From NCBI GenBank assembly GCA_002633005.1, contig NMRA01001156.1, positions 25,865 to 47,385 of the forward strand: a stretch of DNA of 21,521 bases, given 5' to 3'. Below, piece after piece: positions 1 to 10,882 of the stretch. Made by a program: the position numbers and the translations under genes. Positions within the stretch are counted from its first letter, which is position 1; each line of letters opens with the position of its first letter. The notes under the pieces are model-generated. The model saw only the letters and a list, made by a program, of their open reading frames with translations, was not told the DNA's origin and did not search any database. The DNA comes from Phoronis australis (Eukaryota; Phoronida; Phoronidae).

Positions 1-106
1 CCTAATATTCGTGTGTAAGTGGAGAACTTGGTAGAGGACTTAACGCGAGTGGTCAGTTTGCGAGAAAGGTCTTGTGACTATGTTCGAAAGTTTACCTTAA
101 ATAGAA

Positions 107-186
107 ATGTGCATCGTTTGGGGGGTAGTCGCTGTAAAGTAATTACATGTGCATCATTTGGGGGGTAGTCGCTGTAAAGTAATTAC
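107..186. repeat. Two tandem copies of a 40-bp unit
   Basis: Positions 107-146 and 147-186 are the same 40-bp unit, differing at one base (cgttt in the first, cattt in the second). Each unit carries a run of six G and ends in aattac. The near identity points to a recent duplication. It lies just beyond the last visible receptor exon, on the 3' side of that gene, probably in an intron. No function is visible. Confidence 0.93.
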
Positions 187-253
187 GACGTTTTCCATTT
201 CTTTTGTCACTTCCCTAGCTCAGAAAATTTCTGTATAGAATTTATCGGATTAC

Positions 254-440
254 CTACCCTCTAGAGCTTTTTTCGCGCGCTCGTCATTTCCATCATCTCC
301 TTGCCACGTCGATGCACCCTTAAGTGTTGACACCGTCATCTCCGTTGTAAAAAACGCAAATTCCCCATTCATCATACCTAGTTCATCGGCGTGTAGCAGG
401 AAATCTCTGACGTCACCAGAATAGCACAACAAGAAGAAGA
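254..440 (-). CDS. Exon 4 of natriuretic-peptide-receptor-like gene
   Basis: This exon continues the ANF_receptor (periplasmic-binding-like) ligand domain of a natriuretic peptide receptor / receptor guanylate cyclase type protein. On the minus strand a pyrimidine-rich tract ending gtttcag precedes position 440, and the reading frame stays open to the donor. The translation contains CYSGDVRDFLLHADELG, then GEFAFFTTEM, then STWQGDDGNDERAKKALEG. This matches the known family segment in which a Cys-containing strand is followed by a helix, a G-[DE]-[YF]-x-FF strand, a Trp and an acidic, Lys-rich stretch. The first two bases complete a Val codon begun by exon 3, so the phases agree. The donor is ambiguous: gtaggt from 257 or gtaatc from 253. 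The gene continues off the left edge, and I could not identify exon 5 in bases 1-253. Confidence 0.85.
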
Positions 441-1617
441 CTGAAACACGCAGCAACAGAAATGACGTCAACAGAATAACACAGCACGTAAACTGAAATA
501 CACGGTAACTTTAAATGATCCCAGCGCTTGGAATCTAACTTTGTACCCGAACTCGAATTTTCCAGTTTTAATCGAAATCTCGAGTTTTCACTTGAGTTTA
601 TTGTTCGAATCTAAATGTCGTCTATTGCAAATTTGAACTCATCTGTGTAAACCGAAACAAACTCCAAGCATGCAAAAATAGTCACTGTAATGGACGATTT
701 CGAGTTCGATTCCAAGTACACAGAAGCAACACTATGACGCCTCGGAATACACAGCCAAACGAAGACTGAAATACACGGCAGCAACAACATCAGTATAAAA
801 CATGAAAATTCTTTAAGAAATCACCGAAATCCTCGGCGATTCATTGTGAAAAAGGCGAAACTGGATATCGAGACTTGAAATCTGACTTTTTAAAGAAAAA
901 TGTGCTGGAACACATATTTTTCATACAACAAATAGCTGCCGATTAATGGCAAAATTTGCTCTCCATCTTTATGTAACTTTCAATCTTATATTCGGCTTAG
1001 AATTTTTAATGAAAATTTTCGGATTTCTGGGCCCCAGTGATCATTAAATTCTTATGAAGTGACTTGACTCTAAAATTGGCCAATCATACTGCATGGAATT
1101 CGAAAGTTAATCGAAATTTGGACCGCAGTTTGTGAGTAGAGCCTTGAGCCAAAGTTGCTGGTCATGGCTAAGTCAACAAAATGACCGCCGTAACTAGATG
1201 GTGATGAACTGATCATGACATTTAAACTGGTGCAAAGCTCATTAACATAAAAGACTGTATTTAATATGACACCTTTCGACCCAAGAATCTCATTTATTGT
1301 CTTATCTTGTCATTCCGTTCAATTTCTGAAACAAGCTCGGCTCACCGCGGTAGGCAAATATTGAATGACCTTCGTGCAGTTTGTTTATGTAACTGAAAAA
1401 ACGCACGTTTAATAAGAATTATATGATTAGCTTAATTAATTCTTGAAATTAATAACTGTTATACAAGCAGAGTTGTCCATCGGGTTCTATTGGCCAATCG
1501 AGATTACCCCTCCCCATTTGAAGGATTGTCGAGTTCAGAGCATGTACGAAATGTCAAAAGGTTACATAAAAGCAAAATCTAAATCTTCCAAACAAAAATG
1601 TACCAGTATAAGAATAC
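441..1617 (-). other. Intron 3 of the receptor gene (1177 bp)
   Basis: The donor is gtattc directly after exon 3 and the acceptor is gtttcag before exon 4; the intron is phase 1. It is AT-rich with no second coding signal. Near 541-620 it contains a stretch rich in TCGA/CTCGAG words that resembles sequence near 21290-21350, so it probably holds old repeat debris. Confidence 0.8.
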
Positions 1618-1747
1618 CTCTCACTCCTTGTCTTGTTTCGTTCAAAACTTCTAAATGAGTCTTTTTGAATGATGTAGAATGTTCTTCTTTTCTGGAGTCA
1701 AACATATTTACGTAAATTACCTCAATACCACGCTCCTCTAGGGAAAC
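1618..1747 (-). CDS. Exon 3 of natriuretic-peptide-receptor-like gene
   Basis: This short 130-bp exon has no Met start, so it is easily missed. The acceptor ttaatttccag precedes position 1747 and the donor gtattc starts at 1617. It encodes 43 residues plus one base, including GIEVIYVNMFDSRKEE, then SFKKTHLEVLNETRQGVR. This fits the middle of the ANF_receptor fold, where a strand is followed by a helix leading into the Val-rich strand and Cys encoded at the start of exon 4. It contains one N-glycosylation sequon (N-E-T). It starts in phase 0, as exon 2 ends, and ends in phase 1, as exon 4 requires. The double phase match, the sites on both sides and the domain continuity make it convincing. 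Confidence 0.85.
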
Positions 1748-2697
1748 CTGGAAATTAACGCTTAAATATTAAAATTAAATTAACAATAAGAATGAATTAT
1801 CAGCGTGTCAAACGTGATGTTGGCTAAATTAATCACGTGACCTACATATATGGTCAAGTACGAAATGACCTCTATCCCTGCCGTAGCGCAAACTCGGACC
1901 AATGTGAGAGCGTGTAATATGAATGTGTTGTTATATGTCAGCGCGATGATATGGCATTAGCAAGAACTAGTAATCTCTTACAAGCGCTCATACTACAAAC
2001 TTTAAATATAGTTTCCTTCCCTCTCGTCAGGTTCGCCCATTGTAGGCCCAATGTAGGTCCGTGCAAATTAATCTCCACCGTACTGTCATCTTCCAAGTAG
2101 TTTACCGAGTTATTCTATCAAATTCTGTCGTTTTCATAGTTGAAGAGATTGGGTATACTATGAAGTAAATACACCTAGTTCCATTTATTTCTAGGTCTAG
2201 TAACTTTTCAACTGTCTACCATTTTAATCTCGCGCAAAAACTTTTTCAGTATACTAGTATGTCTTATTCGACGTCTTGACCAAACTACTGCCCCTACCAT
2301 AACTGCGATGTGCAACCGCAATATGAAAACGTCAGTCTACACTTAGTGCACAAAAACAGACAACACCAACACCCGACATAACCAACAAATTAGTGGTACT
2401 TCTATGCTCATTTTAATGGACAGTGCGCAAATGTTCGCATAATTACGCATGTTTTAGTGTGCATAATGTTGCAATTGGCGCACATTAGCAGTGCGTATTG
2501 ATAATTCATGTGATTGTTTGATGTTCACTAATTAACTTCTAAAAATGCGCGCCACGATTTCTTTAAACAATGAGATATCTAAATGTGTAAAGATGTTGAA
2601 CTCAACTAAAGAACTCCTAATGCCCAATTCCAATACAAAATGACTTTTTCTTCCAATCAGCACTGAAGCAACCACGATAACAACTGTGAGTTATTAC
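1748..2697 (-). other. Intron 2 of the receptor gene (950 bp)
   Basis: This phase-0 intron runs from the donor gtaata after exon 2 to the acceptor ttccag before exon 3. It is AT-rich and I see no further coding or structured element in it. Confidence 0.8.
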
Positions 2698-2951
2698 CTG
2701 CAAATATACAGCAGTGCGAGTCCACAAGGCTTCAATTGAAGGCACGACAGCTACCCTCGTCCAGTTAAAGCGCTGAGTTAGAGCGTAGATGACATTCTTT
2801 AAGCCATAACTAGGAGGAAGTGTACGTGCAAAGGTGGGGAAAATCGACTTGTCGCTGAGACTCGGCGAAATACAGCCGAAGCTTATCATCGGTATCTTCC
2901 AGGCGCTCGCCAGGTGGGCCCCCGGCTCGCAAATGCTGTCGCAAGCAGGCC
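2698..2951 (-). CDS. Exon 2 of natriuretic-peptide-receptor-like gene
   Basis: This exon encodes 84 complete residues of the ligand-binding domain, about residues 108-191 of the predicted protein. The acceptor tttcaacag precedes 2951, and its first two bases complete the Gly codon begun by exon 1, giving FIG-PACDSICEP followed by AHLASAWKIPMISFGC. This is the family hallmark: a Gly-Pro-x-Cys loop, then a helix, then the W-x-[IV]-P-[ML]-[IL]-[ST] strand. Further on, TFARTLPPSYGL leads into a helix and the FNWTRVAVV strand, which carries an N-glycosylation sequon. The donor is CAG|gtaata. The two cysteines near the start probably take part in the N-terminal disulfide with the Cys of SECDAG in exon 1. 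Only the extracellular part is visible, so a guanylate cyclase receptor and a short NPR-C-like clearance receptor are both possible. Confidence 0.9.
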
Positions 2952-5900
2952 CTGTTGAAAGTCACCACCTTTTTATATAGCTACGTCACGTAGTAAGAAG
3001 TTGACTGATGTGTTGTAACGTGTATTGTCACACTCGACACATTTGCTGAGCTCCGGGAACAGCATGTGCCGGATGTGACAATCTGTGCTGTGAACACAGA
3101 CAAAATGTTTTTATCTCCAAAGGAGTTTACCAGGATGTTTTAACACAGTGCCGATCCAACGTCAGAAGGAAGCCCAAAATATTGTAAGAAAACCCAAAAC
3201 GAGATTGGTGCAAGTTAAACGCCGGGGCAAAATTTTAGGACTGAGATGACTGGTGACGATTATAGTTACGCGTTTTGTTGATTTTACAAACTTTAAGAAT
3301 TAAAAAAACTGAAGACGTGTTTTACTCCCTCCATTCAACTTTCGGTAACCCCCCTACTCTAAGTCTGGGTCCTCATTCCGACCCTCTGAATTATCAACTT
3401 CATCTACCGGAAGATTCCTTCGTCGAAGTTTGATTTGCCACATATGCCTTCACTGACTTCAGGCCTACCCGTATTATAGCGTGGGTTTCAATGCGACAAC
3501 ATGCACAAGTATTGCACACCGGTCGACCTATGTGTTGCAACATGGTACGCTGTTGAGAAAATTTGAGAATATCGATCTGAGGTGTTGCTAGACCTTTACG
3601 CAGACATTTTCTGTCATTAAGTTAGAAAGGATGCCAAACACAGACTGATCATACTCTTCTGTTCAGCAATTTAAATTAATGTGGTACACTGTATGTCCAT
3701 TCTGCAACTACGTGATTTAGGCATTTATCGTCTGAAGTCACCACGAGGCGATTTTACTCGCCAGTAGTTGTAGCAGCGAGTATTCACTACATTATAGTCG
3801 CTGATACTTCAATCACATGAGGCGATTGCAGACGCTGCAAGAAATAGTAGCGTTTTAGCAAATGAGGCTGTGCCTATTGTGTCGATCGTAGATAGGGTTC
3901 GGTTCCAGCTGAAAAAAATTGACGACTAATAGGCATAATTCGCACCTATAAACATCTTTCAAGTTTTTTGATTTTATTTCTTGTCAAATTCACCATGTCG
4001 TCCACCATTTCGAGCATTAACCGTTTAAACATGTGATTTCTTATGTTTGTTTTCATATAAAGTCCAATTGTAACACACACACACTTTAATAATTTCTGTA
4101 AATATCCAATAACCTGATGTTTCCACATCCCTGCCACATAAGAACTTGCAGTTGGTCAGTCATATTTTCGTTCGAGGAAGAACATGTACATAAACAATCT
4201 GATCGAGTTGCGATAGCTCGTGTCCGTGATCACACGTAGCTTAGCGACGTTTGATACGTAGCTACGCAATTACACGTCGTGAGTTCGGTCATTATCACTT
4301 TTTGGTGCCCATAAATCAATATACTGGCAGAATGTGAAAATTTAGTTTTTTGTTATATGACTACATCTACAATGCATAGAAAGAGACAGAGTATATTTTG
4401 GATTTCGATCGCATGACTATCATTCATTCGGTAAAGCCAGCAAACATTTTTTACTCAAAACGTTACGGAGAGATTTTAAGGAACCAGGTTCCAGGATATT
4501 CTTGGAATGGGCATTGTATTTGAGATATATGTCCGTTTTGTAGTTAAGCAATCGCCGTTTTTAATGCAAAAAAATCGACAACCGTCATTTGGTTTTATCA
4601 ATACCATTATTGAATTTGCCGTTTTGCTCGACCCACTTGGTAATCGGCCGATACCTATTTGATATTATGTACCCATTTGGTACTATGCTAACCTGTGCCA
4701 CTTAGTATCCGATACTCAATTACACATTGGGTATCATAAATGTGCGTGTTATCTCTTGTAATTAAGGAACCCATCTGGTTTGTGAAATATTCATTTGTAG
4801 AGATGTGACCCTGAAATTCCCAATACAACCTAAAATACAAATTATTCTTGTTGTTTTATTTGTCATCAATAATGGTCTTCGGATACTTACAGTGTGTATG
4901 TAGGACAGGGCAGATAGAGTTCACGACCGTTGAGTTTTGTCATATTTATGTTGTGGCGGGAGGGGGGNGGGGTGTCAACATAAATGTACAAGTAACAGTT
5001 CTGTGCTCGTAAAGGTCTTATCCAACGGAATTGAGGGATTAAATTAGAGTTGGTTGAAATCTGACTTTTGCTGAATTGGAGTGCATGTACCAGTAGGGTA
5101 CAGCAACTTGGTACTAGCTAGACATTTCCCTTTTTCTGCCACGGTGTGGTTTTTCTGCGTGATGGTGATATTTTGAAATAAATCAAAACTTTATCGTTTG
5201 ATATGGTTACGGTATCTCAATGTGTTGTTTCTGTGTGAATATTTTTTGTTGTCTTTCTCATTCTGGATGGCCAGTCAGATGGACTCAGTGTGCTTGTTAT
5301 TGACAGAAAAAAAATCTACGATTCCACACATCATGGTCGGATAACAGAGGACATTGATTGGTGTAAAAATAATACAGGTAAAAATTAATAATGCCAACAC
5401 CATTTTAAAACTCTAGCTCCGCGTATATACATGTATTGGAGTCGTCGTGTTGTTTTACAACAGAGTCTTTGACACAACTGTTTGAACTTTGAGACCATGT
5501 CGCTTCAAACTGTACAAATTCCCAGTTCACCACCAAGATGAATTAGGTTCTAGGACAAGTAATACTTGATACTTAGAGAAAAGTTTAGTGCGTATCACTG
5601 AAGTAATTTTTCTTAAGACAACTCTGCACACCTTAAAAGCGTTTTATTTTTTGAAAAAAACATCTGCATATTGGTGTAATTATTATTCCTTGGTATAACC
5701 TGAAGTAGACAATTCTAATCACCTTTCGGGAAATTGGGGCTGTGAAAATGCTTACTTCGACCTTCCGGCTTCGGCTGACTAAGCAATGGTGTTCACAGTC
5801 ACACGCGGCTAGCCGATATATATGTGTGTCTTCAGTACCAACCAGTACAGGGTGTCATTTGTGCATTCTTCTTTTTTATTGAAATACTTGATATTAACAT

Positions 5901-7393
5901 ATCAGTCTCTGTAACTCTATCGTTTTGCAAAAGTTTGCTCCCAACTTTTTTTCAAACTGGTCTATGCCCTCATTTCCGAATATGCAGTCATGTACTGGTC
6001 AATCATTGTTGCATACAATGACACGACTTTACACGCACACATACTGCTGTTTGTATGCTGATCAATTTCCATGGGTTTCTATCATTTTTTCTACTTAATT
6101 TTCAAGTGTTTCACACGAACGTTCGCCTTAAATCTTTTTGTTCGAGTAAATCAAGAAGCGTCGGGTCAAGGAATTTTTAGAGCCATATTAAAAACTTTGG
6201 GAACGCAGTGATGCAATGGCGCGCCAGAGACCGGCCCTCTTTGACAGCTGATCGCCTTGTCGATTTATAAGCAACTGAAAAATAGGTGCTATACAATTAC
6301 AACGACGAAAAAATGTTAATTACGTTGCTGTATAATACCATTTTGTAAACTTTATACATTTCAATCCCAGGCCCTAGCAGCACTCCGTGAGAATTTCAGT
6401 GAAAGCATTAGGAATTTTGTCTTTACAATGGCTTATATGACCGTTTAAGAAATGTGTGGGTTTATATTACCAATATTTTAAAACCTCGTTAGTATTCAAA
6501 ATTTCGAATTTTATTCTGAAAATTCCCCGGCTTCCATAAGGCCACCGTGCTTAGTGTTTACATAGCGCTCATCCTCAATATGGCGGATCACGATTCAGGG
6601 GCTGTCTGGCTTGCGAGTGTAGTCGTGTCGTCTCTATGTATGTGGCTCATTGGCTGAAACCCACGCAAAAGGCATGCGTTGAAAATCAACAATTTTGCCT
6701 TTGAAAACAAGCCTTTTATACAACACCGTGACACAGGTTTGCATTCGTTTTGTTTTTTTATGTTTCACGGTTGTTTAAAAACTAATGTGACAACAGAATC
6801 CAAATAACGTAAAAAGGCTTAACAAACTTCTACAAGGTGACGCAGTTGAGGTTAGCTAACAAGAAGATAGAGATCGACTTACGATGAGTTCTGCACTAAT
6901 TCTCAAAAACGTTTTTAAACAGAATTCAAATCGCGATACCATAGCAGCGGTTAATATCAACGTAAGAACGGCCGATACAACATAATGGGGACCAGGAGAG
7001 CGTTCAGCAGACGAGAGACCTTAGCATGCTTTGAAAATCCGATGAATTCTTTTGTTAGCACAGTAAGAAGGTCAGTTTAAACGCGAATTACACTGTAAGT
7101 ATGGACGAATAAAATTCTTATTAATACATACATTAAAAAGCACACGTTTACTTAAAAACTTCGCAACTAAAGATTTTTTAACAACAACTGCATCAGAAAA
7201 TATTGGACGCAATTGCCGAAAATAGCAACCTTTCCGAAAATATGTCCGGGTGTATATTTGGCTTCAATTGACGCTTTGGAAAGGTTGTTTTCCAAACATC
7301 CGCCAATGTGCCTATGTAGCCAAATTTAACACATTTACTCATAACTATCAATTTAGAAATACAAAAGTTCGAATTCATTATCGCAATTCTCAC
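2952..7393 (-). other. Intron 1 of the receptor gene (4442 bp)
   Basis: This phase-1 intron runs from donor gtgaga after exon 1 to acceptor ttcaacag before exon 2. No additional exon of the receptor is expected here because exons 1 and 2 join inside one conserved Gly-Pro-x-Cys motif. It contains an N in a G-run at 4968, loosely repeated cccatttggtat-like words at about 4630-4735, an imperfect inverted repeat near 5741-5800, and an isolated ATGGCGG start on the plus strand at 6580. Otherwise it is AT-rich and shows nothing I can name. Confidence 0.75.
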
Positions 7394-7712
7394 CAATAAA
7401 AGCATGCGTGATGTTTCTTTTCCATAAATCGACAATTTGGCGTAGTCCCACTCCTGCGTCACATTCGCTATCTCGCCAAGAGAACTTCACCGTGTGGTTA
7501 TATTTTCTTAGCATAGTGAAGGATGGGTCGGTGTTAAGTCGGTCTACGGCAATGGAGGCTGCACTAGCCGACTTTTTACCAATTGGCCATCTTCCCGTGA
7601 CGGGTATCAAGACTCCAACGTGAAAAGTTTCGCACTTGATGGGACAGCTTTGATCAGCGAGGATAACAAGAAGTATAGCAAGAAGACGGTGCCCAGCCAT
7701 GAGCAGATCCAT
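7394..7712 (-). CDS. Exon 1 of natriuretic-peptide-receptor-like gene (signal peptide and start of ectodomain)
   Basis: This is the first coding exon of a type I membrane receptor. Residues 1-27 (MDLLMAGHRLLAILLVILAD...) have a short N-terminal region, a Leu/Ile core and small polar residues, as in a secretory signal peptide. Then FHVGVLIPVTGRWPIGKKSA begins the ANF_receptor domain: a [VI]-x-x-L-[IL]-P strand and a helix that continues AASIAVDRLN. Next come a strand with WRDSECDAGVGLRQIVDLW and THAFIG. N-glycosylation sequons are seen at NHT (residue 72) and NIT (residue 100). The ATG at 7712 is chosen because an in-frame TGA lies three codons upstream and no other ATG lies between. A second Met at residue 5 is possible. 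The exon is 106 codons plus one base and ends at donor G|gtgaga. Alternatives are invertebrate orphan receptor guanylate cyclases or other class C-like ANF_receptor proteins. Confidence 0.9.
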
Positions 7713-8804
7713 ACACTCTCACGTCATTGAAATGCGACTGGTCAGTGTTGAGAACAAGGTACCTTCCTGAAATTTAAACACGTTTCCTGATTCAAAGAAG
7801 GCGATAATTATATCCTGTAGTTATGCGTAGGAAATCATTGGGTGGCGTCATGGAATCTTGGAAATACTCCCAAACGGAATGTCATGTTTCAGTGTGTAAT
7901 GTGAGTAGGACCCAGAGGAGGTCAATTAAAACAAAATACTAATCCACCAAGCTTTACTTGTAGATTTCCAGAAAAGATCTAATCCTTACTGCCGCCAGAG
8001 CATAAATTTACAATAAAATGCTACAAACTTACGTGATATGTAAAAGACTTTGGAAAAATCACTAAAATGTACTACTAATATCCTAAAATTCAGGCACGTA
8101 GGAAGCGGGGGTGGGGCGGGGGCACATTCCCCCCAAAAAAATTGCAGGCATCAGGGTTAAATCGTGGCATCCGACATACACTGTATGCATGGGGCAGGGT
8201 ACAGTCGAGAAAAGAAAGATTGCGAATACGAATATTTTATTAAGAGATGAAATTCAAGAGAACATTCGACAACAATCGGTATCAGTCCATGGTTTATCCT
8301 TTAAAGGCCTTGGCCAAGGTATTGCTGTTAAGCCGAGTCTCCGTTTTTGCAACATATTTCCTCTAAACGCTCTTGAAAACCTACACTTTTAAGTGATGAT
8401 TAAAATCATTCATACATGTATTTCGAAAAATTGAGAAAATCTTAAATTCCACAAGGCAGTTTTGCAAAGCTATATTTTTCCAGAGGCCCCTCTGTGGCAA
8501 AACATAACGGAGACAACTGTCGCTCTATATTTTCGTTTTTTTGTAGGAATTGTTTGTAAGAAATTCGACTGTCGAATGGGGATACTCAAATTACATGTAG
8601 TTGCAATCATAAACAGAGATTTCAGTGTTTATTTGGAATTCAACTTTAACTCGTCAACCGTTTTACTGTAGGTACTTCTGAAATTAGCAACAATACACCT
8701 AAATACAAATGTTCCGTCTCCTATGATAACCCGGTTATCCGTCAAAAATCTGCGAACATGCCTTCGGAAATTGCTTATAGCATTTCGTTTTCACAAAAAA
8801 TTCG
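7713..8804. other. 5' flank of receptor gene and spacer
   Basis: This is sequence upstream of the receptor start codon on the minus strand, followed by AT-rich spacer. No TATA box or initiator can be assigned with confidence. At 8094-8140 a motif caggcacgtaggaag is followed by a G-rich then C-rich run that resembles ends of small transposons, but no matching opposite end was found. The plus-strand open frames at 8111-8392 and 8462-8671 show no recognisable domain and I do not regard them as genes. Confidence 0.5.
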
Positions 8805-9560
8805 TTGGTTTCTGATTTAGATGTTTTTGTATCCTACGCAAATCAACAGATTCATAGATTATTTTGACAAGCTAATTTTATAAGAATTGATGATGTTTCA
8901 GTGAACTTAGTTGCAAGTTGAAGTTGGAAAATTTTATAATCCAAACCCCAAATAGTAAAGTAACTTACTTTAGACGATTTTTGCCTGAAATAACTCTCAA
9001 AGACATTGATGAAATTGGGACGGTTCCCAAAATATACTCACAATTCAAATGACAGTAAATTCATTGCTTTTTGACTTAGTTAAGAGATTTGTCGTTTAAA
9101 CTCACAAACAGAAGATCAAAGAGGAATTAAGTCTGTAAATTTAGGTAAACGTATTGCTCATGGAATCAATTGTTGGTTTCTAATTTACTCATGTTTACGT
9201 ATTTACAAAAATCAAATGATTGATTGATGATTTTTTTACAATTAGAAGAGATTTTGTAAGAAATGACAATGCTACACTGAATTTAGTTGCAGGCTGACAT
9301 TGGGAAAAGTGAATCTATCATCAGATCCTCAAATAGCAAAGTATAAGAAACGATTTTTGTCTATCTGAAATAAGTCTCAACGATATTGATGAATGTCGGA
9401 TAGCTCTACACAGTGTCCCAAAATATGCTCACAATTCCAAAGGACCATAAATTGTTTATTGACTTTGGAACTAGAATGGTGGTTTAAATTCACAAACCGT
9501 AGATCGAAAATAATTCATTGCTCATTAACTTGGAAAGGTTGTCTTTGCACTTCCCTGCTG
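8805..9560. repeat. Diverged tandem duplication with unit of about 370 bp
   Basis: Copy one starts at 8805 (ttggtttctgattta) and copy two at 9173 (ttggtttctaattta), a spacing of 368 bp. The copies then agree in order through a chain of blocks: ttagttgca, aaatag.aaagta, acgatttttg.ct, gatattgatgaa-like, cccaaaatat.ctcacaattc and cacaaac...agatc. Spacing grows to about 388 bp near the end because of small indels. Identity by eye is moderate, so the duplication is old. No coding frame is conserved between copies. Copy boundaries at the right end are approximate. Confidence 0.8.
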
Positions 9561-9810
9561 TTTTTAGTTTCCAGTAGTATTGAGCAATGAATTTTTGTTT
9601 TTTAAAACTGAATCGTTTCCTTGCATTTCCCGTGCATACTACATAGACGGAGCACGTCATGACTGACGCATCTACTTTAAAACTAAGATGCAATCATGCA
9701 ATAGGCCCGTGCAGAATCTTTAGTAATCCCGGAAACTGCATTTGATCTACAGGTGTTGAAGGGTGTATACTTTGGGGGCACACTTTATCATTTTTTTTCA
9801 ACGATCAGAA

Positions 9811-10317
9811 ACTGGACTACCGGCCGTGACTTCCGAAAGAACATACAGTGTTCGTGTAGACGACGTACTTTCAACTTTATCTCCTCCTGGATTTGTAAAC
9901 GTAGGTGTACCGCAGGGTACCGTATTGGGCTCTCTTCTCTTCTTGGTTTATATTAATGACCTTCCTGATAACCTGTCATGTAGCACATACCTTTATGCAG
10001 ATGACACGGTGCTTTTTTACCCCTTCGCAGGGAGCAGCCCTAAATGTTCTTTGCAGCTTCAACACGACTTAAATAAACTCAACTGTTGGTCACAAGAATG
10101 GAGAATGAATTTTAAACCAGAAAAAAACGTTGACCTCACAATCTCCAAATTTATTAATGCTCTCTTCCTTGTTGACCCGTCTTATGACCTTAAACTTAAT
10201 GATGAAATCATTCCTAGAAAACAGTCGCACAGAGATCTGGGTATACTGTTAGATGAAAAACTCTCATTCACCCCTCACGTTCGGGAGCTCGTACAAAAAA
10301 ACTCAGGAACTAATTAA
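9811..10317 (+). pseudogene. Reverse transcriptase palm fragment (YADD)
   Basis: The open frame contains TYSVRVDDVLSTL, then GVPQGTVLGSLLFLVYINDL (RT motif B region), then TYLYADDTVLF with the catalytic Tyr-Ala-Asp-Asp box (Asp codons at 10000 and 10003), then WSQEWRMNFKPEKN and HRDLGILLDEKLSFTPHV, the usual thumb-entry motif of LINE RTs. After VQK the frame is wrong because of an indel at the A7 run near 10294-10300. The next frame reads TQELINPLKLVSRHL, so the true protein continued. The first RT motif (F-D-x-x-x-A-F) is missing upstream, so the fragment cannot be a working enzyme by itself. Sequence before about 9811 is not convincingly RT. Confidence 0.88.
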
Positions 10318-10358
10318 CCCACTTAAGCTTGTCTCTCGTCATCTGAATTCTAGAAGTT

Positions 10359-10841
10359 TTGTTCAAATCCTTTATACTTCCACACATTGATTATTGTGAT
10401 ATTATATATCAATCTGCCAATGCGGGTGCACTCCAACATTTGGAGAAGTTACAATATCAAGCTGCCTTACTCATAACCGGAGCTTACAGGGGATCCAATA
10501 GTGTTAAGGTTTTGAAAAGTCTCAAGTGGTCCAAACTGTCTACTCGACGCAGTCTTCACATGACCACATTTACTTGCAAGAAAATAAACAATGTCAACAA
10601 CGTGTCTGTCAAAAAAATATTTGATCTATATACTAGACAAGGCCATCGTAGTGATTTGAGATCCTCCACCCCATATGCAATTCCTCCGTCGTTCAGTCAG
10701 GCATTCAGAAGGTCTACAGTCATGATGTGCATCAACAACTGGAATTGTCTTCCAGTCTCTGTTAAGGAAAACAACTCTTTTACGAGTATAAAAATAATTT
10801 TAGAACTGTTTTTCATAATTTTGATAACTCAAGACCCTTGA
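10359..10841 (+). pseudogene. LINE region C-terminal to the RT (thumb/connector)
   Basis: After a second frame change near 10357-10370 the frame reads FKSFILPHIDYCDIIYQSAN, then LQHLEKLQYQAALLITGAYR, then LKWSKLSTRRSLHM. This is the segment that commonly follows the RT palm in Jockey/CR1-like elements. It ends with RSDLRSSTPYAIPPSFSQ and NWNCLPVSVKENNS before running into a stop at 10839-10841. There is no ATG start; the segment is only part of a longer broken open reading frame and should not be taken as a gene on its own. Confidence 0.8.
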
Positions 10842-10882
10842 CTCAATTCTCCCTTACCCGCGATAACAAAATAGCATTGTAA

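Noticed and set aside
1-120. Possible exon 5 of the receptor on the minus strand
   Set aside because: One frame reads open as SQDLSRKLTTRVKSSTKFST after a weak acceptor, but it does not match the next expected part of the ANF_receptor domain.
1443-1658. 71-codon plus-strand frame
   Set aside because: It is antisense to receptor exon 3 (1747-1618), which has matching splice sites and family motifs on the minus strand.
7408-7623. Plus-strand frame across the receptor's first exon
   Set aside because: It is a shadow of the signal peptide and ectodomain coding frame on the minus strand.
8111-8392. 93-codon plus-strand frame after the G-rich tract
   Set aside because: It begins in a GGGG/CCCC low-complexity stretch and shows no domain; more likely repeat debris.
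9393-9693. Two overlapping frames of about 66 codons on both strands
   Set aside because: They lie in and just after the 370-bp duplication. The frame is not kept between copies and there is no domain.
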